In this document: positions 17,682 to 28,573 of the stretch, one piece after another | How the letters are laid out: each line of letters starts with the position of its first letter | How positions within the stretch are numbered: position 1 is the stretch's first letter | Translations under genes and position numbers: made by a program | Notes under the pieces: generated by a model | What the model was told of the DNA's origin: nothing | Seen by the model: only the letters and a program-made list of their open reading frames with translations | Databases searched by the model: none | Origin: GCA-016699445 sp964555055 | GTDB lineage: Bacteria; UBA10199; JACPAL01; GCA-016699445 | DNA: 64,000 bases | Assembly (NCBI GenBank): GCA_964555055.1 | Contig: CAZKQW010000003.1 | Span: 193,318-257,317 of the forward strand | Direction of reading: 5' to 3'

Positions 17682-18896
17682 TTATCGACTGTCGAGCGCT
17701 CGACCACCCTCGCCCACCCATGTGCTGGTCCATTGTTTTTTAACGATGGCTAAAGCGATAATGACAAAAACTGTCAGCAATGTGCCGCTCAAAAACCCTG
17801 GTGTAAAAGTCCCGAAATACTCTTTTCCCATACCCATCGCATTGGGCAATAAACCACCCGCTAGAGCTCCGATTTCTCCAATCAAACTTCCTGCAACGGC
17901 TGTCGTTGTCCCAAATCTTAAAGGAACCAATTGAAAAACGGCTCCATTCCCTGCCCCCATAGCAGCAAAACAGAGGACCAAGATAAAAACCATGACCCAA
18001 GGATTCGTGGGAATAAACGACGCTGAGATAGTTAAAATAATAATCAGAAAAAACATCACACGCAGCATACGAATCCCGCCCAGCTGATCGGCAAGCCAGC
18101 CACCCACGATGCGCAAAACACTTGCCGCCACGATAATGCCCGCAGTGTACTGACCGATGCTCTGTTTGGGAATTCCATACTGATCATGAAAGAGAGTTGG
18201 TAAAAAGCTGGTGAGTCCAATGTAACCACCAAAAGTGACCATATACATAAGATTGAAAACCCAGGCATCGCGATCGACTAAAACTTTAAGATAATCTTTG
18301 ATGGTTTTATGTTCGCGGTCAGGTGGTTCTTTGGCAAAAATCTGAAGAAGAATCATCGCCAACAACATCGGGAAAATTGCAATTCCATAAACACTTCTCC
18401 ATCCAAAAGCTTTGGCTAAAGGAGGCGCAAAAAGCACAGCCAACACGGCGCCACTATTGCCGGCACCAGCAATCCCCATCGCAAGACCTTTAAATTTTGG
18501 AGGATACCACCCAGAACCTAAAGAAAGCGCAACACCAAAACTAGCCCCTGCCACTCCCAAGACAACACCCATCGCAATGACAGAAGCATACGTCGTGGCA
18601 AAGAAATAACCAATCGACAAGCCTACCATAATAAAACTCATCTCAATTTGAGCGGCTGTTTTACGGCCAATATACTGTGACAATAAACCTAAGGGAAATC
18701 TCATGAACGCCCCGGCAATGACGGGCACCGAGACCATAAAACCTTTTTGAGCGGGGGTAAGCCCAAATTCTTCGCTGATAAAAGGCGCCATCGCCCCGTT
18801 CAAAACCCAAACCGCAAAACAAAAATCAAAATAGATGAGTGACGTGAGAAGCGTACCTAAATGACCTGCCTTTAAAAACTCTTTAAATTGACTCAT
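17682..18896 (-). CDS. narK1: NarK-type nitrate transporter (narK1-like)
   Basis: A major facilitator protein of about 404 residues with motifs of the nitrate/nitrite porter family: PLGLLSQYIGRKTAAQ (loop 2-3), GVAGASFGVALSLGSGWYPPKFKG and GAGNGAVFQLVP. NarK1-type proteins are generally nitrate-proton symporters used to start nitrate uptake. The ATG at 18896 has AGGAG upstream and follows the narI stop by eight bases; the frame extends to 18947 inside narI, which I reject. Operon position is narI, narK1, narK2. Confidence 0.88.
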   Translation of the reverse strand: MSQFKEFLKAGHLGTLLTSLIYFDFCFAVWVLNGAMAPFISEEFGLTPAQKGFMVSVPVIAGAFMRFPLGLLSQYIGRKTAAQIEMSFIMVGLSIGYFFATTYASVIAMGVVLGVAGASFGVALSLGSGWYPPKFKGLAMGIAGAGNSGAVLAVLFAPPLAKAFGWRSVYGIAIFPMLLAMILLQIFAKEPPDREHKTIKDYLKVLVDRDAWVFNLMYMVTFGGYIGLTSFLPTLFHDQYGIPKQSIGQYTAGIIVAASVLRIVGGWLADQLGGIRMLRVMFFLIIILTISASFIPTNPWVMVFILVLCFAAMGAGNGAVFQLVPLRFGTTTAVAGSLIGEIGALAGGLLPNAMGMGKEYFGTFTPGFLSGTLLTVFVIIALAIVKKQWTSTWVGEGGRALDSR

Positions 18897-18904
18897 AGAA
18901 ACTC

Positions 18905-19597
18905 CTATCGTGTGGGAACGCGGATTTTTTTCCGATCCCAATTCCAAACAACCAACTGATAGCGACGCCAGAGATAAGAAACGGGTGGTACCAAAAAGTG
19001 CACCAGTCGCGTGAAAGGTAAAATTCCAAAAATAGAGATGGCCCCAAAGACATGCATTTTAACCAGGAGTGGCATGTCTTTAATAAAATCTACTTTTGGA
19101 GCGAACATGAAGAGAGATCGTAGATAAGGGACCAGAACGGCAACATACCAATTGGATCCCCACCGATAAAAAATAGCTGTCCCAACGCCTGTCACCACTT
19201 GCATGAGAAGAATTGCCAGGATCACAACATCCATCCAAGAGGTCACCATCTGAATGCGGGGATGAGTCAGCCGTCTTTTAATAAGCAACACCAAGCCGAC
19301 TAAACACAACACCCCAAAAGTAAGGGCTGTCACTTCCAGAATCAGCATACGCACAGGAACGCTATTCCACAGCAAAACATGGGATGGAAAAAGAAAGCCG
19401 ATCAAGTGACCCAAAAATAAAATTAAAATCCCATAATGCCACGGGACCGATCCCCAGAAAAGCTCCCGAGATTCCAAAAACTCGGAAGAGAGACTTGAAA
19501 ACTTGTAGCGGGTAAAAAAGAATCTCCACAGCGACACTGAAAACAAAAGTGTCACCGCTACATAAGGAGCAACCGCAAAGAGAATGAAATCAGTCAT
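18905..19597 (-). CDS. narI: Respiratory nitrate reductase gamma subunit NarI, cytochrome b
   Basis: A 230-residue membrane protein with five likely helices and the His pairs that bind two hemes b: WHYGILILFLGHLIGF near residues 53-68 and MHVFGAISIFGILPFTRLVHF near 182-202. It takes electrons from quinol and feeds NarH. The start overlaps the end of narJ by eight bases. It is of normal length for NarI and no key His appears to be missing. Confidence 0.94.
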   Translation of the reverse strand: MTDFILFAVAPYVAVTLLFSVSLWRFFFTRYKFSSLSSEFLESRELFWGSVPWHYGILILFLGHLIGFLFPSHVLLWNSVPVRMLILEVTALTFGVLCLVGLVLLIKRRLTHPRIQMVTSWMDVVILAILLMQVVTGVGTAIFYRWGSNWYVAVLVPYLRSLFMFAPKVDFIKDMPLLVKMHVFGAISIFGILPFTRLVHFLVPPVSYLWRRYQLVVWNWDRKKIRVPTR

Positions 19598-20179
19598 ACA
19601 AACCCCTTCCTTCGTCTTCGGGAGAAGACTTCATCACAGGCAAGTCGAGAGATGGTGTGTAAAAATCCAACGATGATGGATAGACAGTTTTAAAAAATTC
19701 AAAAGTCGTTTCCAAAGGACCATGGTAAAAATGATCTTTGGGTACATTTTGAAGCATTTTTGACATAGCTGGCAGCACAAGTTTTCCTAAAAATTCTGGG
19801 ATTTGATCCTCATGAGGGTAATGCAAAATAAGATGAATCACGTTGGGTAAATGATCCGGAAGCTCCGAACCACAATCATGACCAATCAGAGTATGAAGTT
19901 CCTGCATTTTGACTAAAAAATGTCCTCTTTTATAGTCTTCTCCAAAAAGCACATAACCCACTTCGAGATAACAAGGGGCCTGAACATCAAAAGTTTTCGT
20001 ATAAAGTTCTTCAAGCTCATCAATCGACACCTCTTGAGTGAGACGATAATAAGACTGAAATATTTCGGCTAATGCTGGAAATTCGGACTTTAGATTTTGA
20101 TATAAACGTTCCGAGACTTTTTTAAAGTCTGACTTTGGATAGCTCAAGGAACTGGCCAAATCACACAATAAACTTTCCA

Positions 20180-20180
<1 letters not shown>
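19590..20180 (-). CDS. narJ: Nitrate reductase assembly chaperone NarJ
   Basis: About 196 residues of the NarJ/TorD chaperone family, with ELYTKTFDVQAPCYLEVGYVLFGEDYKRG (shown only as two adjacent blocks: YTKTFDVQAPCYLEVGY and LFGEDYKRG) near residue 60. It guides cofactor insertion into NarG before the complex attaches to NarI. The ATG overlaps the narH stop as TGATG; a GTG three bases earlier is the alternative. Position between narH and narI is the classical order. Confidence 0.92.
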
Positions 20181-21670
<1,490 letters not shown>

Positions 21671-21678
21671 AAAACTCC

Positions 21679-24600
21679 TTATTCCCAAACAACTTTGTCT
21701 AACTTCCTCACCAGAATATGCGTGTCGCGATTACACCCTGTCGGACCCCAATAATTGAAATGATACGTAAACTGAGCATAGCCCCCCACCATGAGATTGG
21801 GTTTCAAACGAATGCGTGTCAGACTGTTGTGACCACCCGCCCGCTTATTATTTCTCAAGGGTGATTTAGGAGCACCGATAGTGCGTTCAGGAGAATGATA
21901 GATGATACAAACACCCTTTGGAATACGTGCACTCACACAGGCTCTTGCGCAGACGACACCGTGGTCATTATGAACTTCAACCCAATCGTTATCTTTAATG
22001 TCCATCTCCGTAGCGTCAGCTTCACTCATCCAAAAGGGCTCGCCACCACGTGAAAGCGTCAACATGCGGAGAGTGTCTCCATAAGTGGAATGGATATGCC
22101 ACTTCCCATGCGGTGTCAGATAATTAAGCCGCTTCTCTTTAAGATGACCATTCTGGTCGGTCCTTCTCAAATCTCCATACATCTCAGGAGTCGGTGATGG
22201 TTTGTAGACGGGAAGATGTTCACCGAATGCGATGTAGGCGTCATGATCCAAATAAAAACTTTGACGGCCTGTCAGCGTTCTCCAAGGCACTTTTTTCTCA
22301 ATATTGTAGGTATAAGCTGAATAAGCACGACCATCACCCATAAGCCCTGACCAGATCGGACTATTCAAAAGACGATGAGGTTGAGCCTGAAGATCGGCAT
22401 AAGACATCCGAATATCACGAGAACCATCGGCCAAATCCGTCAGTGGCAATCCCACTTTTTTCTGAACATTTTCGTAGGCACGATAAGCCAGCTCTCCGTT
22501 GGTCTCAGGAGCCAGAAGGAGAATCGCATTTACCGCTTCCACATCTTCGTAGAGTGACGGATATTTCTTCCCGCCCCACTCAACCGTCGGATAATTTTTG
22601 AGCATCTCATCATAAAAATCCGCGACTTCATATTTGACTCCATGAGCCCCCAAACCTGTTCGCGCCAAAGGCCCTAAGGAAATAAACTTATGATAAATTT
22701 GAGTATAATCACGTTCAACGACAGCAAACTTATACATCGTCTTTCCTGGAATCGCCTCACACTCGCCCTTGCTCCAATCCTTCACTTCTTTTTGAGCGAG
22801 CTCATCGGGAGAATCATGCATGAGAGGGAGGGTAATAATATCCTTCACAGGGTTAGGAAGATGCTTCTTGGCTAATTCGCTCGTTGATTTTGCAATAGAC
22901 TTAAAAATATCCCAGTCACTCTTCGACTCCCACAGAGGGTTAATCGCCTTGGAAAGCGGATGGATAAAAGAATGCATGTCTGTAGAATTAAGATCCGCCT
23001 TCTCATACCAGCTGGCGGCGGGAAGAATGATGTCCGAATACAAAGCTGTCGTATCCATACGAAAATTAAGATCCACAATCAGATCCATTTTTCCACGCGG
23101 AGCATTCTCCAACCACTCCACATCTTTCACGCGCTCTTCGCCCAGCTCGTCGGCGATCGTATTGGTGTGCGTCCCCAAATAATGTTTTAGAAAATACTCA
23201 TGACCCTTGGCACTCGACATGAGAGCATTCCCCCGCCAGATATACCAAACACGCGGCCAATTTTCTTCACGATCCGGAACTTCAATCACATGCTCGATTT
23301 TTTTGGATTTGACTTGATCTAGAACATACTGTGCGATTTCCTGGTCATTCTTAGCACCGGCTTTGACAGCTTCTTCACAAAGCACATGATTACTCTTGTT
23401 GTACTGAGGGTAAAAAGGCAGCCATCCATTTTTAACAGCACGCACATTAAAATCTGCGGTATGCCCCTGGGCTAAGGAATTATCCGGGCATTTATGATAT
23501 TCGGTAAAATCCCCTTCATAACGCCATTGATCCGAATGCATGTAATGCCAGGACGGAGCATTCTGAAGACGCGAGGGTGTATGCCAGTCTTTGGCAAAAG
23601 CGATTGACGACCAGGACGCTTGTGGAGCTAATTTTTCCTGACCAACATAATGATTAAGCCCGCCACCATTGACACCAATGCAGCCGCAAAACATCAGCGC
23701 ATTGATCGCTGCACGGTAGATGAGATTGTTGTGATACCAATGGTCGATGCCAGCCCCAATGATGATACTACATTTCCCATTTGTTTTTTCAGCCGTCGCA
23801 GCCCAGCTGCGTGCAAAGCCAATTACCGTCTTACTGCCAATCCCCGAAAACTTTTCCTGCCACGCGGGAGTATAACCCGCAGTCTCGTCATTGTAATCAG
23901 CCGGATAAGCCCCCGCCAGCCCACGAGAAACACCGTATTGCCCCATCAACAAATCATAAACGGTTGTGACTGGAACTTTTCCTTGAGGTGTTTCAATATA
24001 CTTCACCGGCACATGGCGCACACCTTCAGTGTCATTTCCAAATTCACGAAACTGAACGCCCAAAGTCGTATCCGATTTTTCTAGCAACGACAGCTGAGGC
24101 TCAAACTCACGACCATCCAAACCATCTTTCCATTCCAGATTCCATTCACCGGTTTTTTCTTGCCAACGATGTCCCATAGAACCTTTAGGACACGCCAGCT
24201 CACCGGTTTTTTCATCCACCACTAAAAACTTCCAATCACCTTTCTCGACCGTACTATATTTCTCGATGCGGTTGGCTCGGAAAAACTTTCCAGGGACATA
24301 ATGATCCCCCTCTTTCACCAGCTCGACCAAGAAAGGACAATCCGTGTATTTTTTAGTGTACTCGATGAAATAAGGAATTTTCTTTTCGTGATGATATTCT
24401 TTCAGAATCACATGACTCACAGACATCCAAAACGCACCGTCTTGACCCGCATGGATTGGAACCCATTGATCCGCAAATTTAGCAACTTGATTAAAATCGG
24501 GAGCAAAGACCACCACCTTCGATCCATTATGCCTGGCTTCTGCGGCAAAATGACAATCGGGGGTACGTGTCATGTTCAGATTGGAACCCATCACAGCGAT

Positions 24601-25311
24601 GAATTTTGAATTGTACCAATCCGCGCTTTCCGCCACATCCGTCTGCTCTCCCCAAATCTCCGGGGACGCGGGAGGCAAATCACAATACCAATCATAAAAA
24701 CTCAAACAGACTCCACCCATCAGTTGTAAAAAACGAGCCCCAGCCGCATAGCTCACCATCGACATCGCAGGGATAGGTGAAAAACCTGTAATACGATCCG
24801 AACCATAGCGTTTCACTGTACTCAAATTAGCAGCGGCGATGAGCTCTTGAGCCTCATCCCAATGCACGCGACGCAATCCGCCTTTGCCGCGCGCATTTTG
24901 ATAACGTTGCCGCATTTCAGGATTATTTTGAATCGCTTCCCAAGCGGCGACAGGATCATCATGCTTGGCTTTCATGTCACGCCACAGGTCTAGCAAAGCC
25001 CCACGCATATAAGGGTATTTCACGCGAATCGGGCTATAGAGATACCACGAGAAGGAAATGCCGCGCTGACATCCACGAGGCTCATAGCCCGGCAGAGATT
25101 TTTCCAGGAGAGGATAATCCAACGCCTGCATCTCCCAGGTTACAATTCCATCCTTAACATGAATATTCCACGAGCACCCACCAGTGCAGTTTACCCCATG
25201 CGAACTGCGAACCACACGATCGTATTGCCAACGATTCCGATAAAACTCTTCCCAGTCACGCGTCTCTGGCGAAACGATGTCATCAATCCAATTACGTTTA
25301 CTCTCTGTCAT
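21679..25311 (-). CDS. narG: Respiratory nitrate reductase alpha subunit NarG
   Basis: A molybdenum bis-guanine dinucleotide enzyme of about 1210 residues that reduces nitrate to nitrite. The N-terminus has the HxxxCxxxC iron-sulfur motif (SHGVNCTGGCSW) of the FS0 cluster and no twin-arginine leader, so the active site faces the cytoplasm. The segment YDWYCDLPPASPEIWGEQTD contains the Asp expected to coordinate Mo. The start at 25311 (MTESKRNW) is preferred to 25350, which overlaps narC. Its cofactor needs GMP attachment by the MobA domain at 1622-2602, and its chaperone narJ lies downstream. Length and motifs suggest an intact enzyme. Confidence 0.97.
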   Translation of the reverse strand: MTESKRNWIDDIVSPETRDWEEFYRNRWQYDRVVRSSHGVNCTGGCSWNIHVKDGIVTWEMQALDYPLLEKSLPGYEPRGCQRGISFSWYLYSPIRVKYPYMRGALLDLWRDMKAKHDDPVAAWEAIQNNPEMRQRYQNARGKGGLRRVHWDEAQELIAAANLSTVKRYGSDRITGFSPIPAMSMVSYAAGARFLQLMGGVCLSFYDWYCDLPPASPEIWGEQTDVAESADWYNSKFIAVMGSNLNMTRTPDCHFAAEARHNGSKVVVFAPDFNQVAKFADQWVPIHAGQDGAFWMSVSHVILKEYHHEKKIPYFIEYTKKYTDCPFLVELVKEGDHYVPGKFFRANRIEKYSTVEKGDWKFLVVDEKTGELACPKGSMGHRWQEKTGEWNLEWKDGLDGREFEPQLSLLEKSDTTLGVQFREFGNDTEGVRHVPVKYIETPQGKVPVTTVYDLLMGQYGVSRGLAGAYPADYNDETAGYTPAWQEKFSGIGSKTVIGFARSWAATAEKTNGKCSIIIGAGIDHWYHNNLIYRAAINALMFCGCIGVNGGGLNHYVGQEKLAPQASWSSIAFAKDWHTPSRLQNAPSWHYMHSDQWRYEGDFTEYHKCPDNSLAQGHTADFNVRAVKNGWLPFYPQYNKSNHVLCEEAVKAGAKNDQEIAQYVLDQVKSKKIEHVIEVPDREENWPRVWYIWRGNALMSSAKGHEYFLKHYLGTHTNTIADELGEERVKDVEWLENAPRGKMDLIVDLNFRMDTTALYSDIILPAASWYEKADLNSTDMHSFIHPLSKAINPLWESKSDWDIFKSIAKSTSELAKKHLPNPVKDIITLPLMHDSPDELAQKEVKDWSKGECEAIPGKTMYKFAVVERDYTQIYHKFISLGPLARTGLGAHGVKYEVADFYDEMLKNYPTVEWGGKKYPSLYEDVEAVNAILLLAPETNGELAYRAYENVQKKVGLPLTDLADGSRDIRMSYADLQAQPHRLLNSPIWSGLMGDGRAYSAYTYNIEKKVPWRTLTGRQSFYLDHDAYIAFGEHLPVYKPSPTPEMYGDLRRTDQNGHLKEKRLNYLTPHGKWHIHSTYGDTLRMLTLSRGGEPFWMSEADATEMDIKDNDWVEVHNDHGVVCARACVSARIPKGVCIIYHSPERTIGAPKSPLRNNKRAGGHNSLTRIRLKPNLMVGGYAQFTYHFNYWGPTGCNRDTHILVRKLDKVVWE

Positions 25312-25337
25312 AGAATCTCCATTAACAAACCCACGGT

Positions 25338-26231
25338 TCAATGAGCCCACGGTTTTGAAATTTTATTGCGGCGTCTCCGCCAGACAAGATCCGTCACACC
25401 CAACATCACCACCACGCCAACACCACCCAGGAAGATGAATTTTTTCTCAAAATCGTTATTTTCACTGCCTTGCTGATCTGCTTTGTAAAGAAAGCTCTTG
25501 ATCGCAAAAACCTCATCATCCGTAAGTTCTTTTTCGGAATAAATTTCTTTCATGACACGAAAGGCTGGTTTTTTGATGGCTTTGCCCAAACCTTTATCTT
25601 CATATTTGGAATAAGCTTGTGTGAGATTAAGACCCAAAACACCACCCCCCAAAGGCCCGTACTCGCCAACACTATGACAAGAAATACACGAAGCTCCACC
25701 ATTCTGAAGTTCAATACGTCCCAAAAATAAATCCTCGCCTCTTTTTATATCTTCAGGAGTTGAAGTGGTTGCTGAACGCGAATCCCCTGTCGCCTGAGAG
25801 ATCCCGCCCGTTTTAATCAGATCCAATAGGGCATCGATTTCTTCAGGAGTCAGATCCTGATCCGGCATTTTTTTATTTTTGAATTTTACAAACAACTCAT
25901 TGGCAACAGGATCACCGGACAGGATCATAGTTTGAGAGGATTTAATAAATTCCTGAAGCCACTCACGACTCCGTTTCTCCGTGACCCCTTTGAGATCAGG
26001 CCCAACATCGTCACCACCACCAATTGTGTGACAACTGCTACAGCTTTTTTCAAAATAGGCCGGAGCCTCAAAGGCATAGACCCGATGGGTGATCAGCAAA
26101 ACCGTACTTACTAATAGGGCCGTAATATAGACGACAGCGCGAGAGCGCTTTCTATGCGGCCCTGTTGTGCAGGCCAGTTGCATATGTAGACTACATCGAC
26201 GACTGGGCAGTAAAAATAGAAGTCTCTTCAT
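25338..26231 (-). CDS. narC: NarC-like diheme cytochrome c of the nitrate reductase operon
   Basis: A 297-residue protein with a basic N-terminus, a signal or anchor helix (about residues 33-52), two CxxCH heme c sites (CSSCH at 64-68, CISCH at 182-186) and a C-terminal membrane helix near residue 268 followed by Arg/Lys. So the hemes are periplasmic. A diheme cytochrome called NarC opens the nar operon of Thermus (narCGHJIKT), and the gene order here matches. It may link periplasmic electron carriers to NarI. The start is uncertain: ATG at 26231 gives a long N-terminus with no strong ribosome site; ATG at 26183 is the alternative. An FNR-type box ends 60 bases upstream. Confidence 0.88.
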   Translation of the reverse strand: MKRLLFLLPSRRCSLHMQLACTTGPHRKRSRAVVYITALLVSTVLLITHRVYAFEAPAYFEKSCSSCHTIGGGDDVGPDLKGVTEKRSREWLQEFIKSSQTMILSGDPVANELFVKFKNKKMPDQDLTPEEIDALLDLIKTGGISQATGDSRSATTSTPEDIKRGEDLFLGRIELQNGGASCISCHSVGEYGPLGGGVLGLNLTQAYSKYEDKGLGKAIKKPAFRVMKEIYSEKELTDDEVFAIKSFLYKADQQGSENNDFEKKFIFLGGVGVVVMLGVTDLVWRRRRNKISKPWAH

Positions 26232-26290
26232 GGTACGGAGACTTTATCGACTGACTTGAAATGGACTAATGATGGTAGTCAGGGAGAGAC

Positions 26291-26304
26291 TTGATATTTG
26301 TCAT
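26291..26304 (-). promoter_or_regulatory. FNR/DNR-type box upstream of the narC-K2/act operon
   Basis: TTGATATTTGTCAT on the plus strand, nine of ten dyad positions conserved. It overlaps the stop codon of the Crp-family gene and lies 60 bases before the narC start, which fits an activator centred near -41.5. It would control narCGHJIK1K2 and probably actABCDEF. Confidence 0.68.
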
Positions 26305-27002
26305 GAATTCACACAGGCGATTTTTTCCAGCCGTTCACTATCTAAAATAAGAATATCGTGACCCTCGATCTGGATCATATTTTTCTTACGAAAATCAGAA
26401 AGACATCTCACTACAGTCTCCGTGGCTGTTCCGACGATATTGGCTAACTCCTCTCGTGAGAGTTGAAGATGGAGAACATTATCTTCCAAGCTTGCCGCAT
26501 ATTTATCACGTAAACTCAGTAACAACTCAGCGACGCGTTGTTTGACGGTTTTTTGAGCTAAATTACAAATGACTTTTTCGGCATTATCAAGTTCTTGAGT
26601 GAGTTTTTGAATAACTTTGTAGGCAAAAGCCCCGTTCTTTTTCAAAACATCCAGCACATTTTCTAAATGAAGATAAAAAACAAAAGAATCTTCCATCGCC
26701 GCCGCTGAAACGACATATTGAGGAATCCCGCTCACTGCACGGTAAGTCAGAAGATCCCCATTATGAGCCATGCGCACGATTTGTTCTCGGCCAAATATAC
26801 CTTCTTTCACGATCTTCACCTTACCACTCACCAGAAAATAGAGGCCGAGAGCAGCCTCTCCTTCGCGAAAGATCACCTGCCCAGATTGATAATGATGTGC
26901 GTGGCCATCCTGGCACATGACTTCAAACTCCTGGGAATTCAAAGCTGAAAAAAGAGGGCTTGCCTTCAAAACGTCAAAATTGAGAGGGGGTTTTTTCAAC
27001 AT
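26301..27002 (-). CDS. Crp/Fnr-family regulator without N-terminal cysteine cluster
   Basis: About 233 residues: a cNMP-type roll (GQVIFREGEAALGLYFLVSGKV), a long dimer helix and a helix-turn-helix (LSREELANIVGTATETVVRCLSDF). The FNR cysteine cluster is lacking, so it is more like DNR/NarR or Crp-type regulators that sense NO, nitrite or redox indirectly. The recognition helix reads E-T-V-V-R. It lies directly upstream of narC on the same strand and is preceded by its own weaker box. The ATG at 27002 is chosen; a TTG at 27035 is the upstream alternative. It may act at the same boxes as the FNR-type protein at 7068. Confidence 0.85.
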   Translation of the reverse strand: MLKKPPLNFDVLKASPLFSALNSQEFEVMCQDGHAHHYQSGQVIFREGEAALGLYFLVSGKVKIVKEGIFGREQIVRMAHNGDLLTYRAVSGIPQYVVSAAAMEDSFVFYLHLENVLDVLKKNGAFAYKVIQKLTQELDNAEKVICNLAQKTVKQRVAELLLSLRDKYAASLEDNVLHLQLSREELANIVGTATETVVRCLSDFRKKNMIQIEGHDILILDSERLEKIACVNS

Positions 27003-27046
27003 AATTTTACCACGTTTAAAGATACCCCCTCCCAACCCTATAAAAC

Positions 27047-27060
27047 ATGACCTTGATCAT
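27047..27060 (-). promoter_or_regulatory. Possible FNR/DNR-type box upstream of the Crp-family gene
   Basis: ATGACCTTGATCAT on the plus strand keeps the TGA-N8-TCA core of the dyad but differs at both outer bases. It ends 45 bases before the start codon of the Crp-family gene, in the 62-base gap after the porin gene. Weaker match than the others. Confidence 0.4.
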
Positions 27061-27064
27061 ACTC

Positions 27065-28432
27065 TTAAAAATTAGCGACTCCCTGTAGGTAGAGAAAGTG
27101 GGCGGTTCCATTAGCGCCTGTATCCGAAAAGAACTTTCCACCTTTAAACAATGAATACCCAGCCAAGGTCGAAAAATTTTTGTTAAATGGGTATTTTACC
27201 AAAAGATCGGCTTCATGACCTGCAAGACGGGAAACCCCTGCAGCGCCAGCGCGTAGGAGTGTCCCATTAGCTTGGTAGAGGCCATCTGTGACTTGGGGCA
27301 ATAAAAATAGATGATATGAGAGCTCAATCGTTGATTTGCCTGGTTTGATCGTCAAAGATGGAGTGATATCATGGATATTTCTCAATCCAACAAAATCAAT
27401 ATATCCATATTTGTTATGATTGGTTGGAAAAAGATTATGAAATCGTTCAACCTTCGTGGTACTCGCCTTATCTCCTGACGCAAAATTATACTCCACACCT
27501 ACACGAGGTTTGATCGCTTGATCAAACGTGTAACCCGCCGCTGCATGGCCCATAAAGGCTAAATGGGTATTAGGCTTTGTTTTTCCAGCTTGGATAGCTC
27601 CTTCGAGACTATAATCCAGCTGTTTTGATTCCAATGCCGTACCCACAAGCCGCGTTCCAAAAGTCCCCAGAGTTGTTCCTGTGACAGTGCCAACACCATC
27701 ATTGTCATTGTCATTCAGCAAAAAAGCATAGAGGTCATAGGTCAGGTTTTCTCTGGGCTTATGACTTCCATAAAGACCGCTAAAAATCTCCTTTCCACCG
27801 GCTCTTTCGTTGTAAGAAGCAAAACCATCGATCCAATACTTTTCTTTCTCAAACCGGATTTTGCCCGCGTCAAAAGACCGGCCAATATTACTCCAATCCA
27901 AAGAACCCACAAGGCGTTCATCACCATAGGAAAGCTCCTGGCGACCCAGTCTTAATGAAAAGTCTGAGCCCCCTATTTTGGTTAAATCAATGTAACCCTG
28001 ATGAAGGTCGAAAACATCGTTGGCAACATTGAACGCTGTGTTAGAGGTATTCCCAGTGACCAGCGTGTTATTATTCGCAATGGAATTATTTTCCTGTCCA
28101 AAGACCCTTGAAAATTGAGGCTGAACAAAAACACGGACATGTTCTACAGGGTTTGCATCAAGGTTGATCCGAGCTCGAAGCAATATATTAGCATCATTAT
28201 TAGAGGCTGCCGGAGTAAACGGATCGTAATGAAACATATTTTCACTACGCAACCGAAGCTGCCCACCTACCACTAACTTTTGAGGCTCTTCTTTTTTTTC
28301 TGCCTTCTCGGTTACTTTCTCAGCAGGCTTTTCACTAATGACTTCTTTTTTCTTTTCAGCAGCGCCCGCTCCAGACAGTAGACTCCCTGAAATAGCGGCT
28401 GCCATTATGATGGTTATGAGTTTTTTTTGCAT
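27065..28432 (-). CDS. Outer-membrane porin of the alginate-export type
   Basis: About 455 residues. A signal peptide (MQKKLITIIMAAAISGSLL, cleaved near GAGAA) is followed by a Lys/Glu-rich periplasmic spacer of about 30 residues and then a beta-barrel with alternating strands. LRLGRQELSYGDERLVG and SNIGRSFDA are the recognisable block of the alginate_exp family, and the last residues (FLYLQGVANF) end in Phe as outer-membrane barrels do. It may pass nitrate, nitrite or other anions into the periplasm; this is inference from context. The start at 28432 avoids an upstream extension to 28465 that lacks a signal peptide. It is divergent from nnrS and shares a regulatory gap with it. Confidence 0.85.
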   Translation of the reverse strand: MQKKLITIIMAAAISGSLLSGAGAAEKKKEVISEKPAEKVTEKAEKKEEPQKLVVGGQLRLRSENMFHYDPFTPAASNNDANILLRARINLDANPVEHVRVFVQPQFSRVFGQENNSIANNNTLVTGNTSNTAFNVANDVFDLHQGYIDLTKIGGSDFSLRLGRQELSYGDERLVGSLDWSNIGRSFDAGKIRFEKEKYWIDGFASYNERAGGKEIFSGLYGSHKPRENLTYDLYAFLLNDNDNDGVGTVTGTTLGTFGTRLVGTALESKQLDYSLEGAIQAGKTKPNTHLAFMGHAAAGYTFDQAIKPRVGVEYNFASGDKASTTKVERFHNLFPTNHNKYGYIDFVGLRNIHDITPSLTIKPGKSTIELSYHLFLLPQVTDGLYQANGTLLRAGAAGVSRLAGHEADLLVKYPFNKNFSTLAGYSLFKGGKFFSDTGANGTAHFLYLQGVANF

Positions 28433-28503
28433 AGACCCTTCCTTTTTGAAAAGATTTAAGGCCAATCAATAAAATCAGGAGATGATCTGCATTAGAAGAT
28501 GTA

Positions 28504-28517
28504 TTGATATTTATCAT
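28504..28517 (+). promoter_or_regulatory. FNR/DNR-type box between porin gene and nnrS
   Basis: TTGATATTTATCAT matches the dyad in nine of ten positions. It lies 57 bases before the nnrS start and 72 bases from the porin start, so it could serve both divergent genes. Confidence 0.68.
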
Positions 28518-28573
28518 GTCGTTTCTCATTGGAGTTTTGTGTAAATAAACCTACGGAAGATCCCGGAATATCA

